A stretch of 64,000 nt of DNA from Leucosporidium creatinivorum (Eukaryota; Basidiomycota; Microbotryomycetes; Leucosporidiales; Leucosporidiaceae). The notes below the pieces were generated by a model that was not told the origin of the DNA, did no database searches, and saw only the letters and a program-made list of their open reading frames with translations. The position numbers were made by a program, and so were the translations under genes. The stretch is from assembly GCA_001600635.1 (NCBI GenBank), contig BCKL01000023.1:124001-188000 (forward strand), given 5' to 3'. Below, piece after piece: positions 1-11,282 of this stretch (positions are counted from its first letter, which is position 1; each line of letters begins with the position of its first letter).

Positions 1-2059
1 TTCTTGAGGCTCACTTCATCGGCGTCGGCGATGAGGTCGAGAGCTATCGGAGAAGAGCGAATCAGTGCTGAACGTGCACTGGGTGACAAAAGAGGCACAC
101 CGAGAACCCTGGTATGTCTTGCTACTGCGTGATGCAGCGCGCGCCTGATCCACAGCGGGATACATTTGAGCTTGAGGCCCTGCGAAGTGCGAGAGCGTAT
201 AAGTAAGGAGGCCGAGCTCGAGGTGAGAGCCGCGCACCTGCAGAGCGTAGTCGTACGCCTCCAGAGTGTAGATCGTCCTGTACGCGAGGACGAAGTGCAG
301 GTAGGGGCATTCTGGATGACGAGCGAGGTTCTTCTCGGCCAGCTTCTGCGCTTCGGCGACTTGATTCGTAAGCAGGCAATGGCGGATGTCGATACGCAGT
401 GCGCCAAGAGAGTCAGGTCCCTCCTTTCGGCGCAGAGCAGCAGCAGCGAGTGGGAAGGTCTCGTTGAGGAACGAGATCGGATGTGCGAGGTCGGGGCGTG
501 AGCTCGGCTGGCCCGTGAAGGGATGGGGGGAGGAGTCCTTTACGCGCGTTTGGCCATCGTGTACGCCGAATTCGAACCTCATGATGCCGGCTGCCAATTT
601 GCGACCTACTGGGGCGCGGTCGTGTCAGCTTCCGACCTCGGCGATGACGGAAATGGGTTCGAGAGGCAAGACGTACTGTTTCAATGTCCCAGTCAGGTGC
701 GCAAAGCCCATCAAGGGTGTCCTCGAACAGATCTTGCCCGTCAGCGGCCATGAGTGCTTCCGAGCGGCCGTTATGCTCCTTGAGCAAAGGGAGGAATTCG
801 GGGTCGGCCTGCATGATGTTGTAGGCGACTTCTGCTGTCTCCCGCGTCACGACCGTGCCTGGTGGCTTTTACAGGCTGTCTGACAGTCGGTAGAGGCAGC
901 GAAGACCTTGCAGGCGAGCTTGTCGGAGCGGATGGCGAGTGGTGAAAGCGACGAGGCAGCGAAGGTGTCGAGGGCTCTTCAGCACGTGGGTACCTCGCGC
1001 TTCTGCGAGGTTGACGAATGCGGTGAAGGCTGCGCTGCGGGTTTCTGGGTCTCTGTGGGTCATTGGGAACGAAGGAGAGCGAGAGAAGTGACAGACGGAA
1101 GTAGGAGAGGAGTGAGTCAGTGAATGAGCAACGGGTACTCTGCTGTAGCTCACGAGTTGGTGAAGCATGTCATCAAAAAGCCGAGCGTCTCGTCGACATC
1201 AATACCCTACGAGGGAGAGAAGCGTCGGGGTTAGCGATACGCCGAGACGAGAACGTCCGACGTCGCCAGCATGACACTCACCATCTTGCTGGTCCTGACC
1301 TCCTTCATCCAACAGGCTTGACGAAGTGCCCAAGCAACCCAGTACAGCCGTTCATCACCAGCCTCTAGCCTCCGACCGAGAGCGACGACCGGTTTGGCGA
1401 CGAGAAGGGCCAGCTTGCGCCGTTCGGGACGCGCCGAATGGACGAAGCACTTGCCGATGGAGTGGAGCGCCTTTGCAGAGGCGTCGTCTTGCGATGATGG
1501 CAGGAGCGAAACGAGGAAGGGAACGAATCCATCTGAGGGCCGAGTACGTGACTGTGAGCGCGTAGCGAGATGAGAGAATTATTGAGGGGGGCTACGCACC
1601 GAGAGTCATGAGCTTATTGCAGAGCAGCTTGTCGTGAACGAGACTGTAGAAGAGCATCACCATGCTCGCCGAGAGATCCTGATTCTCGGTCCGAAAGAGC
1701 ACCTCGAGCGTCGGCCCGACAGTGTTGAAGCTCTGTGGGAGGTTGTGTGAGTCATAATTCTTTTGCAGGAAGCACGTCCTGCTGCGATGCTCTCAGCCGG
1801 CTTCTCGTGGCCCCTCACTCACTCTATTAGCCCACTTGTAGAGCGCTTCGTCCTTTCTCGAGCCTGTGCGAGCGAAGGCACATCAGCGCAGCTCAAGGAA
1901 GATCCCTGAGATCCGCTACTACTCACCAAAGCCCAGCTCCCGCAACGTATTCGCCCCGATTACGTGCAGTCTGGTGCGTCGAGCAATCGCTTTGGTAGCG
2001 TCTGCAATCCGCTCGTATCTCGCTAGCAGAGCTCGATCTTGTGGTGATAGCCTTGCCAT
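1..2059 (-). CDS. Armadillo-like protein of the MYND-finger family, 3' end beyond the window
   Basis: Multi-exon minus-strand gene starting at the ATG at 2057-2059 (MARLSPQDRALLARYERI) and running off the left edge. Short introns separate helical exons that read, in order, VGPTLEVLFRTENQDLSAS, then GDERLYWVAWALRQACWM, then EARGTHVLKSPRHLRCLVAF, then HPECPYLHFVLAYRTIYTL. The helical repeats suggest an armadillo/TPR-like scaffold. The same blocks recur in the plus-strand gene at 5750-7936, which ends in a MYND zinc finger, so this copy probably carries a MYND finger outside the window; that part is inference. No catalytic motif is visible. The 5' leader contains a GA-rich run near 2105-2130. 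Function is unknown; MYND fingers usually mediate protein contacts. Confidence 0.7.
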
Positions 2060-2394
2060 GGTCCCGGGTGCTGTGCGGCGCCGAAGAGAAGAAGAGCGAG
2101 AAGAGCGGAGAGAGAGAGAGAGAGAGAGGCGTGAAGTGGCCGGCAACGCGAGCTTGAGCGGGAATTAGAGGGGCTAGCGTTGAGCAGAGGTGACTCAAAG
2201 GATGAAGAGCGCCTTTATCAGAATACGTGTTTGGCTCGAAGCTGCTCTCGCCTCCTCCCGGCCTTCGTAGGACAATTCTCGGCGATAGCAAGCTGCCGAC
2301 TAGCTCGTGCTCGCTCTCCAGCTCGCTAAGCACATCTTATCCATCGCGATATTTACAACAGATACCCAAGCTATTCCTACTGCATCAAGGTCTT

Positions 2395-3144
2395 TCAACC
2401 GACGACAAATTCGGCCCCTCCCCTGCTCGGCGATCCCTTCGTACTCGTTCTCTCCTTCTTCGTCTCGTCGACCATGACTCCACTCCCCTCTCCAGCCGAT
2501 CCCGAACATTCTCCCTCCATCGTCTCGACCGACTCGAACGAGAGCGGGGTCTTGTTGCCTGGCAAGTCGACGAGTTGACCCTCTTCCTCTTCCTCCTCGG
2601 CGCCGAGCTCGGGGTCCTTGATGCTGACGCTCTCGCTCGATGCCTCCTCTTCTTCATCGTCGTCCTCAAATCCTACACCTTCCATTCTCCTCCTCAACCT
2701 CTCGCACTCATCCACCTTCTCCACGAGCGCCATCTCTACGCCCTTCTTCTCCTCCTCGACCTGCTTCAACCTCATCTCGGCCCTCTGCGCCCTCTCCTCC
2801 GAGTCGGGGTCGTGGAAGATTCCCTCTTCCTCTTTCTTCTGTAGGGCGAGCTCCAACCCCGAGATCCTCGAGCGAAGAGCCACCTCCGAGCGTTGAGACG
2901 AGTGAAGACATTCGACCGCTTCGTCGGTCTCCTCGCGGGACATGAGGAGGGAGCGTTCGAGCTCTTGGATGCGGGTGAGGAGACGGGTGTGTTCGGCGCT
3001 GGGAGGCTGGTGGGAAGGCGAGGAGCGCATCGAGGAGGAAGCGGAGGGCGAGCGACGAGGAGGAGGGAAGTCGAGGGGGATGGAGGCGACGGGTGCTGGA
3101 GCGGAGGCGAAGGAGGGTGGGTAGGCGTGTAGAGGGGAGAGCAT
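2395..3144 (-). CDS. Acidic coiled-coil protein, unknown function
   Basis: Single open frame of 249 codons. The N-terminal 60 residues are Pro/Ser-rich. Residues about 55-145 form a heptad-patterned coiled coil (IQELERSLLMSREETDEAVE onward, then RAEMRLKQVEEEKKGVEMAL). The rest is a very acidic tail with Glu/Asp runs. I recognise no family. The frame is long, has a plausible protein composition and lies head-to-head with the gene at 3922, so it is probably real. An upstream exon cannot be excluded because the 5' region holds further pyrimidine-rich stretches. Confidence 0.6.
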   Translation of the reverse strand: MLSPLHAYPPSFASAPAPVASIPLDFPPPRRSPSASSSMRSSPSHQPPSAEHTRLLTRIQELERSLLMSREETDEAVECLHSSQRSEVALRSRISGLELALQKKEEEGIFHDPDSEERAQRAEMRLKQVEEEKKGVEMALVEKVDECERLRRRMEGVGFEDDDEEEEASSESVSIKDPELGAEEEEEEGQLVDLPGNKTPLSFESVETMEGECSGSAGEGSGVMVDETKKERTSTKGSPSRGGAEFVVG

Positions 3145-3921
3145 TGGTTGGGCGAGCGAACGTAGCTGTAGCGCTGTAGCAGAGGGAGCAGATCAGCTTA
3201 GACGCTCGTGGAGATCTCGAGCGTGCGACGGGCCTGTACAGCGGTCTGTAGACAGGTAGAAAACTCACTGAGTAGCGCGGGTGCGCCTACCGAGATGGAA
3301 GCCGTCGCTGCTGTTGATTTCGAGTGCCGAGCGGTTGCGAAGATGCAGTCGGAGGGAGAGAGGCGGAGCGGGCTCGGCGACGGTTGATGAGAGCTAAAAA
3401 GTAAGGAGGCCGTGATCTTTCGGTCGGCTGCAGAGGCGTATTGGATCGTACAAATTGCTCTGCAGTCTTGTCTACTCTTCTGTAGTCCTACAGCTCGTCT
3501 CGGCCTCTCCTCTCCCCTTTCGCGATCGCCGAGGTCGCTGTAGCAAGGGAGCTCAGCAGTTTTGCGAGTTGTAGACAGCTGTACAGCTTACCTACTCTAC
3601 TGCTCACCCGCTGAACAGCTGGCATTCTTTTGCTAGAACATCGGTCTTCTCGCACAAAGGCCAAGGCCAAGCTCGAAGGGGGTCTCTCTCGATCCACAAC
3701 TTGCTCGACTACATTCTCTCGCCTTACAGTTTCGTGCGCTTCTTGGTCGCAGAGCTACAGCCGCACACGCCCCCTCACGTCTCTTGAGGACTCGTTCGCT
3801 CTCTCCTTCGGGTCGTTCGAGAGCAGCTCCCAGGCGCGCTCCTCGTCGTCTCGATTTCAGCTATCCAGCAAGCTCGCACCGGTTGCAGCTTGTAGGTCAG
3901 TAGCTAGTACTGCAGCCCAGC
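3145..3921. other. Intergenic region between divergent genes
   Basis: 777 bases with no supported gene. It should hold the promoters of the minus-strand coiled-coil gene and the plus-strand gene at 3922. Short open frames here have no recognisable protein character. Repeated CTGTAG/CTACAG words occur, as in many other intergenic stretches of the window. Confidence 0.6.
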
Positions 3922-5722
3922 ATGTCCGGTAAGCTCCCCCACCTCGCTGCAAGCGCTCAGGCCACCCGTGTTGATCCAGCTCGTTTCTCGCTTCGAAATG
4001 TAGCCGTCTACTCGATCTTCACCTCGCCCAACCACCCGCCTGTACCAGATCATCTACCGACACTCATCGTCACGCCTCATGGTCGACCCTCGCACATCCT
4101 CTGTACGTTTCTCGGCTCTCATAAGGCGACCAAACGCGCTCTGCGACGCGAAGGGGCCCCTCGTCCGTTCAGCCTGGAGCTCTGAGCTCTGTACAAGATT
4201 ACAGGCGAGCTGACCGGGATCGCCACGAACAGATACCTACCTGCACACGAACGTCAACCGCGAAAATTACCTCCTCACCCCTTCGGAAGCGGGGGACCTT
4301 TGTGTCGCCAAGCTCTTTCCTCCCAACTCGCGCGGAGGAGCTGGAGGATCCTCGGCGCACTCGCATGGTGGAGGAGGCAGTGGTGGAGTCAAGTGCGAGG
4401 CCTCGAGGAATCTCAAGTGGACGATCAGCAACACGGGAATCCAAAACCCCGTCTACAAGTTGACGCTGCCGAACCCGGATCAGCCTCAGCAGGACCAGCC
4501 TCTCTTCCAGGTCTCCAAGCCCAACCCCAACGCCGGATGGTGGACCCTCTTCTACTTCACCTACGCCGGCCACCTCATCCCACCCAAACGCGTCGAGTTC
4601 GGCCGCATTCAAAAGAACACGCCCGAGTCGGGAGGAGGGACTCGAGTCGCCATCACGGGCAAGTCGGAGGAGGAGAAGGCCGTATGGAAGACGCTGGGAG
4701 AGAGCAACGAGGATATGGTCGAGTGGATCGTCATCTGCGCCGCGTTGGTCGTTCTGGACGATGAGATTATCAGCGCCGCCGAGAAGGCTGGCGTTGGACT
4801 GTCGGCGGGAGGACCTGCGGGAGGGATGAGGATGCCCAATGGGAGCAGTGGGACGGGAGGGAAGATGCGCTCGCCACCTCGGGGTCCTCCGCCTCAGCTG
4901 CATGCGACTGGGATGCCCAACGGTCGTCCTCCGCCGAACTCTTGTGGACCGAATCCTTCCTCCTCGCGCGGTCCCCCACCTCCCCAACAGCATCAGCAGC
5001 ACTCTCCTCCCCGTAATCCTAGTCGACAAGGCTCCGTTCCAGTCCCTCCCGTCTCGGGCTACCCTCTTCCCCCTCCCATGTCGAACGGCCACGGCGCTCC
5101 TCCTCCTTCTCGGCCTGGGCTCCCCTCCAACGGTAGCTACCAGCAGCGGCCAGAACCCCAGCGCGCGTATCCCGATACGCGAGGACCTCCGCCTCAACAG
5201 CAGCAGCAGCAGGGCTACCCTCATCCTCAGCAGGACCCCCGAGCTCAAGGCGCTCGTCTCCCTCCTCCCATCAACACTCAGCACTCCTACGCCGGCCCAT
5301 CTTCCGCCCCCGTCCGAGGTCATCAGCTGCAAGACCCTAGCTACTCTCAACAGCACCCACAGCAGCTCCAGGACCTCCCCGCTCGCGGCGCTTCCTCCCT
5401 CTCCAACCTGGGCCAGGGTCAGCGGCTGCCTAGCCCGACATTCCCATCTTCCTCGAACCCAGCTTTCGACCCTCGCTACCACTCCCAACCCCAGCAGCAA
5501 GGCCCACCACCTCGCGTGCCCTCTCCCCTTCAGCCCGCCGCCGGCCGAGCGCCTTCCTCTTACCGACCTGGCCCACCTTCGCAGCAAGGCTACGCTCCTC
5601 CTTCGCCGGGAGGGTATGGACAGCAGCCGCCGGGGTCTGGCGGGTCGCAAGGAGGCGCGGGACGGATGTTGCAGGCGCAGGTGGAGGCGAGAAGGCAGCA
5701 GCAGGGTCAGGGTGGGTGGTAG
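3922..5722 (+). CDS. Conserved fungal protein with a Pro/Gln-rich tail
   Basis: Two exons, joined by a 130-nt intron at 4103-4232 (GTACGT donor, GCTGAC branch site, CAG acceptor). The join gives a smooth reading, HGRPSHIL-YTYLHTNVNRENY. Residues 1 to about 285 form a compact domain with VYSIFTSPNHPPVPDHLPTL near the start, then GIQNPVYKLTLPNPDQ and GWWTLFYFTYAGHLIPPKRV. From about residue 290 to the stop the protein is low-complexity, rich in Pro, Gln, Gly and Ser, with poly-Gln and poly-Pro runs, and is probably disordered. I know of no assigned function for the N-terminal domain. The large open frame on the opposite strand (4199-5650) is a compositional shadow of the GC-rich tail. Confidence 0.8.
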
Positions 5723-5749
5723 TTAGCTGGAGGAGAGAGGACACATTGC

Positions 5750-7936
5750 TTGCTTGTGATAGTATTCGAGTGGGGCTGTATTGGAGGCGCATTCGCATGG
5801 CTTGGAACGGCGAGAAAGAGAACCGAAATGACCGGCTATCGTCGACCTCGGCCGATCCTTCGTAACGGGCGACGAGAGGTTGCTGTTGAACGTTCAGATC
5901 TTGAGGAGGGTTTGTGGAGTCAAGGAGGCCAGCACTGGCAAGTCGGTGAGTCTCGGGGAGGACTTCAGTGGCCGCTGTCGACGGCACAGAGGCGGCCGAG
6001 CGTTCGGAGATGGCTGACAGTCGCATTGACAGGGTCTCGACGTCGACGAGACGCTAGACTTCTTGATGGGGCTGTTGAGCAACCCGTACGTCAATTGTCA
6101 ACGCCTCCCCAAGATTTACTGACGGTCTCCTTTCTGTTCTCTCATCCCCATCGCGCTCGGCTTCCCCCACGCCGATTCCGCAGAGAGGTCGCTACTCGGA
6201 GCTTAGCCTTCGCCGCTTTCGCCGACATGTGTGAAGCTCGCGGTTCGCATGTTCTCAAGAGTTCTCGGCATATACGCTGCCTCGTCACCTTCGCCGCCCG
6301 GCACCCTCATCGTCAAATTCGTCTCCAGGCCTTCCGAACGGTCTACTTACTATCTTGCGACCTCGAGAAGGATCGATCGGAACGCTTCCAGCTGCGTAAA
6401 GGAGCGGAGGGGGCCTTGAAGTTCTGTGAGAAGGACCCCGAGGCAGCGGAGCTCCTCAAGCCGAGTCGAGGCGTCATCTCTACGGAGGCGTATTCGATGC
6501 ATATCGGAATGTTGTTCTTCCTCAGGCTACTCAAGGACTTGGAGGAGACGTGGGACTTTGAGAAGGTGAGTCGAGCTGACTCGGCGATTCGGCGCTAGCT
6601 CGACACTGACGGTTCCGTCCACAGTTTGGAACCCAACTCGCCAAAGCGATACCTCTCATGGAGTTCTGCGTCTCTGAGATGCCCATGACCGTACCAGACC
6701 CGACTGGCCCTCACCCTTTCTCCGGCAAGCAAGGCCGGCGACCAAACCCGAGCAGTCGAATCGCGATGGCGACGGACGCCCTGCCAATAGCAGCCAACGC
6801 CCTTCGCGCAAGAGACGGTCAGCACTCGAGGGAAGCGTACATACTCGATGCCAAGTACCTCGTGATCCAAGGTCAGACGATGCACGGTCAGCCTGAGAAG
6901 GCGCGCAAGATGGCCGAGGAAGCCTTACGGCACCATCCCGACTGCGCCTACTTCTACCTCGTCCTGCTCCATGACCGCACAGTTCCATTGGAGTCCTACG
7001 ATTACCAGCAGGTCAAGAAGGTGCGTTCTCATCCTGAGGCAGTGCTGTACATTCTATCGCCGCTCGGCGACTGCTCGCTCACTATCCCCATTCGCAGAGC
7101 CTCGCGCTCAAGCCCAACGCTTACATCGAGCGAGCACTACACTCTTTCCGCTGCATCATACTTCTTCGACTCAGGCCTTACCGTCCTCGCCGAGGCCAGC
7201 AACGATGCCCGCTTGACCCATGCCTGGACATTCTTCCTCTACGCCTTCCAACACATCGATTCCTTCAATAAGCTCTCGCCTATCGACAGCCACGTCAATC
7301 GCGCTTATTACCACCGTCACCTACTCCTCATGATCATCCTCAACACCCGGCCGCGCACCGCCGAGCTCGCCAGCCTTGCTGTGCAAATCAATCGAGCTCG
7401 CCTACTGGATCGCCTCAACAAAGCGTCGTGGAAGATGACCGACTACAATGGGCCTCGTCTGGCTTGGTCGTTGAGTGAGGAGCACCTTAACGAGGGGATT
7501 AAGGAGTGGGAGCCCATTCTCGCGGGGCTGGGGGATGAGGAGTGGACGGAGAAGGCGAGGACGAGGGCAGACGACGATCTCGAGATAGACTCTATGACGC
7601 TCGATGCCCTGAAGGCTGCTCTGCAAGAGGTGAGCTTCACTGTCTCTCGCCGTCTCCTTCCGCCGAGCTTCAACTCGTGCGCCGAGCCTCAACGCTGATT
7701 CGGCCTTTCGCACTTCGTTTCTGCCCTCTAGATGGCTACAGCAGGGCTACACCTTTGTGGATACTGCAAAATTCCATCAGCTGCGCTCATGAAATGCGCT
7801 CGCTGTCAAGGTGAGCTCGCTTGTCTTTCCTGCGCCGAGCTGACTGCCCTCTTCCATAGCTACACGGTACTGCAACTCGGTGTGCCAAAAGAAGGCGTGG
7901 AGCGTTCACAAAGCGTCTTGCAAGCGCTCGACGTAG
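5750..7936 (+). pseudogene. MYND-finger family paralogue, 5'-truncated and frame-broken
   Basis: Paralogue of the gene at 1-2059. Exons read GDERLLLNVQILRRVCGVKE, EARGSHVLKSSRHIRCLVTF and AEEALRHHPDCAYFYLVL, and finish in a MYND zinc finger split by a 48-nt intron near 7811. The finger reads CGYCKIPSAALMKCARCQ then RYCNSVCQKKAWSVHKASC, with all seven Cys and the His in register. Homology starts abruptly just after the preceding gene's stop, so the N-terminal 100 or more residues of the paralogue are absent. The residual 5' homology (HSHGLERRERE matching HSARPERRK) is interrupted by an in-frame TGA. Near 7140-7165 the reading frame changes with no GT available for an intron. It could be a transcribed shortened gene, an assembly error, or a decaying duplicate; I favour the last. 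Confidence 0.6.
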
Positions 7937-8403
7937 CCCCTCCTTCATCGAGCTCTTTCCTCCTTCGACCAAGCCGAGTCGGCCCCGCCACCGCCGACTT
8001 TCATCTACCCGTCTTTCCTCTCATAGCCATGTCTACCGCTGCAACCCGCATTATGAATCGTTCTCGAGGCGCCCGCGAAGACCTCGGATGAGCGCGAGGC
8101 AGCCAGCTTGAACTCGACCTGGTACGGCGCGAGCAGCCATCGCCGAGGTGCTCGTTCTACGCCGATGCAAGGTCAGCAGGAGGGCCGGACAGCTTAAGAG
8201 CTTTTAAAAACCCTACGCGCGCCATTAACCCCCCTGCATCTCGGTATTTCGACTTCGACTTGAACGCCCATCTCTCGAAAACGCGCCCGTGAGCTACTCT
8301 CCCTCCTCCTTCTTCGCTTGCAGCTTCGACTCGACTTCATCGGCAGCCTAAACTACTCTCCTACACTCCTTCGACTTCACCTCTACCGCCCAGCACACTC
8401 TCC
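7937..8403. promoter_or_regulatory. Intergenic/5' region upstream of NDUFA2
   Basis: 467 bases with no supported gene. The sequence CTACTCTCCTACA lies about 50 bases before the NDUFA2 ATG (around 8352). The same word occurs upstream of the mitochondrial ribosomal protein gene at 23176. A regulatory role is only a guess. Confidence 0.3.
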
Positions 8404-9526
8404 ATGTCGGCCCTCCGCTCTGCGCTCCCCAAGACCCTTCGCGAGCTCCGTCTCGTCGGCTGCCAGCAGTCTGCCGCTTCCGCTGGGATCAGGTAAGCTG
8501 CAGCGTTCTCATCTTCCTGCTCCCAGCGTCCTCGCCCTACGACCGTACAGCGCAAGCAGCCAGAGCTGACCAACGAATCAACACCTCTCAAACTCCCCCT
8601 CGCCCTCGCTGCTTCTCTGCGTCGACCCGTACCGACGTACAGGGCTTTCATCAAGTCGTCATACCCTGCTGTCAAGAAGGCCAACCCCGAGCTGCCGATA
8701 CTCATTCGCGAGGCGCTCGGCACCCCTGCTAGGGCATTTGCGCGGTTTGGTGAGTTTGGTCAGCGCAGGGAGCTGGAGGCTGAGGCTGGATGGGAGAAGG
8801 ATTGTAGGAAGCATGCCTCAGAGCTGTAGGCGGGGTCGTCAGGAGGCTGGCGGGAGCTAGTGCGCGTCTGGGCGCTCGACGAGGAAGTGCTCAGCTCGCA
8901 GGCCGGGCGCTCGCTCTCTCGTTGTTGCGCTCGGCGGTGTTGATGAGCTCAGCAGGGCAGATCTATTGTGCTGGCCTCTTCCTCCGCCCTGTTTCGCGCT
9001 GGCCTGCTTCTCGGTGGAGGAGTGGGCGGTCGAAATACGCGGCTGGGTTTCGGTTCAGCTTAGGGTCTGTCAGCTCGGCTTGGAGCTTAGAGCGGAGAGC
9101 AGAGTTGCGATGGTAGCTCTGGATGGACCGCCATCTCGGATGGCGGCTTTCGGGGCTGGCTCGGCGTCGGGCTGGCTTTCGCTCGGATCCGCCATATGCT
9201 GTGGTGTCGAACTCCAAGCATTGCCTCGCAGGCCACAGGACCTGGTTCTCACGGTCGTTCGAGGCAGTTCAGGGCTGCTGGACCGGTCCTGCGTCGATGA
9301 GCTAGCTTTGCAGAGCAAGCTGGTCCTCGGCGCTCAACGCACTCCATAGCGCCCCTCCGTCTGCTTCTCAGCCAAGTGCCACGCCTCCCTCGACACTCGC
9401 AACATATGCTAACCGCTCACCCCTCACCCCTCACCCACAGAGCACGGAGTCGAGAAGGTCGCCCTCCTCGATGGAGTTTCGAGCGCCGAGGAGGTCGAGA
9501 AGAAGATTGCCGAGCTCCTCAAGTAG
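8404..9526 (+). CDS. NDUFA2: NADH dehydrogenase (complex I) subunit NDUFA2/B8
   Basis: Three exons, 8404-8492, 8643-8749 and 9441-9526, encode 93 residues, the usual size of this small accessory subunit of mitochondrial complex I (thioredoxin-like fold, matrix arm). The reading is continuous across both joins: TLRELRLVGCQQSAASAGIR, then AFIKSSYPAVKKANPELPIL, then ARFEHGVEKVALLDGVSSAE. The family's L-x-C-Q and Y-P-x-x-K-x-x-N-P-x-x-P-I-L-I-R-E signatures are present. The second intron is 691 nt, several times longer than typical introns here. Presence of complex I fits an obligately respiring basidiomycete. Confidence 0.93.
8750..9440 (+). other. Unusually long intron of NDUFA2
   Basis: 691-nt intron with GTGAGT donor and CCCACAG acceptor. 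It contains no open frame with protein character and no obvious RNA gene. A TTGATGAGC word near 8940 resembles a C/D snoRNA box C, but no convincing D box or terminal stem was found. Confidence 0.5.
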
Positions 9527-10036
9527 AGGGTGGAGGAAGACGATGAAGATGTAATATGGTGGTGGTTCTAGACGTACCTTGCTGATCCGAGTCGGAGAGT
9601 TGAGAGGAGATGGCTCAGAACAGCGAGCGGCGCACCGAGGTCGAGCGACGGCTTGCAGCAGGGTTAAACACACTGTGCGCTGCATACTGCTCTCTACCCA
9701 TTGCCGAGCCACCTCTACGAGGGGCCTGTATCTCGTCATCGCTGTAGCACTTGACCGCTGCGCCTCCGAGCTGGAGTTCGGCGGCAACTCGGGGCAGCTG
9801 CCTTCCTGGCGAGCTTTCGGCACTGTGAGGTGCTCCAGAGAGGTGGTACGGCTTCCTGAGCTGAAGCGGCCCTAACCTGCCCCTATTCGATCTGCTCTGG
9901 TGTGGGTGAGCTGGAAGCCAGGTCGAGCTGAGCCCGAAAGTTCGGAGCTGGACCGAACGGGTTTGCCCTCACTTCGCCTCGCATTGGCCTCAGCTCTCTT
10001 TCCGCTGTCAGATCTCCGCTCTAGCCACCTTTCATC
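9527..10036. other. Intergenic region upstream of the eS24 gene
   Basis: 510 bases with no supported gene. It must hold the 3' end of NDUFA2 and the promoter of the ribosomal protein gene. No tRNA-like or repeat structure was seen. Confidence 0.5.
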
Positions 10037-11282
10037 ATGGCAAGTCTACCATCTACAGTTACCTCCGTACTCGCCTACACACACCCGCCCTCCTTCCAAC
10101 GACCTCTCTACGCCGCCTCGCCGTCCACTGCTGGCGAAAATCTGAATCGACGCTGGGAGAGGGCTGCCGGCAGGCTACAAGTGGGAGCAGGGACAGCAGG
10201 AGCAGGGGGATATGCTTCCAGAGGGGGAGACTAGGCTTGTGCACAAGTTGCAGGTCGTCAAAGAAGTGTTGGGAGGGACAACCGCTGCCCGCGTTGAGCG
10301 AGGGCCGGCACGGAGCACCAGCTCACGAGGAGGGGGAACCTATGCTTACACGTCCAACTTATGCACCTACAGGACCCCACCGGCGCCGTCACCATTCGCA
10401 CCCGCAAGTTCTTGACCAACCGTCTCCTTCAGCGCAAGCAAATGGTCGTCGATGTCCTCCACCCTACCCGTGCCAACGTCGCCAAGGACGAGCTCAGGGA
10501 CAAGCTTTCGGCCATGTACAAGGCTCCCAAGGACCAGGTCATCGTCTTCGGCTTCCGCACCGTCTTCGGAGGAGGAAAGTCGACCGGCTTCGCCCTCATC
10601 TACGACTCGAAGGACGCCCTCAAGTTCGAGCCTAGGTACCGCCTGATCCGAGTGAGTCTCGTGGTGCATTCTACGGAAGAAGCGCGGCTCGGAGAGGTGT
10701 AAAGCAGCCCGAGCGATTGGCCGGGGAGGTGCTGCCCGAAACGCGCGCCGAGCAGTCGGCTCAGCAGTGGTCTGAGGCCCCTCGGAGCTCGGGCGGCCTC
10801 CCGGGAACGCTGTACGCAAGGCCAGTACGCTGACCTCGATGTTATTCTGCACCACAGTTTGGCCTTGCTCAGGCCAAGGAGAAGACCGGACGCAAGCTCC
10901 GCAAGGAGCGCAAGAACCGTGGCAAGAAGTTCCGTGGTACGTTGACCTTCCCTACAGGCGACGCAATGCGCGTTTCGCGCGTTGCTGCACTGCCCAACCC
11001 GAGCTGCTATCGCCGAGCCGACGACCAGACGCTGACCTTCGCCCTTCCCTCCCTCCCTCCTCCGCCTCGCTATGTCCCCATCAACTACATCATCGTCTCC
11101 TCACTCGCCCACTCCAATATCTCTACACCTCCCCGCCACTTCGCAATTCTCACCGTCACCCCCACATCACTCAACCTTTCCGCTGCCTCATCCTCCCCCT
11201 TCCCTCGCCCTCGCCTCCTCGACGATCACCGCCAACAGGAACCCAGGCCGCCAAGAAGTCCGCTGAGGGCAAGAAGAAGTAA
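10037..11282 (+). CDS. RPS24: 40S ribosomal protein eS24 (Rps24)
   Basis: Structural protein of the small ribosomal subunit. Exons 10037-10039, 10373-10651, 10858-10936 and 11239-11282 encode 134 residues. The core reads [40 protein letters not shown] and [20 protein letters not shown], and the tail ends in GKKK, all as in eS24. The first exon appears to be the start codon alone: ATG is followed by GCAAGT, a consensus GC-type donor, and the frame resumes at GAC CCC ACC GGC. The alternative is an ATG at 10361 just before the core exon, which would add four residues (MHLQ). Introns are 333, 206 and 302 nt, longer than in neighbouring genes, as is common for ribosomal protein genes. Confidence 0.93.

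Noticed and set aside
4199-5650. 483-codon open frame on the minus strand
   Set aside because: Arg/Leu/Ser-rich shadow of the GC-rich Pro/Gln tail encoded on the plus strand; no domain and no splice logic.
8930-9000. Possible C/D snoRNA in the NDUFA2 intron
   Set aside because: Only a box-C-like TTGATGA is seen; no paired D box, guide or terminal stem.
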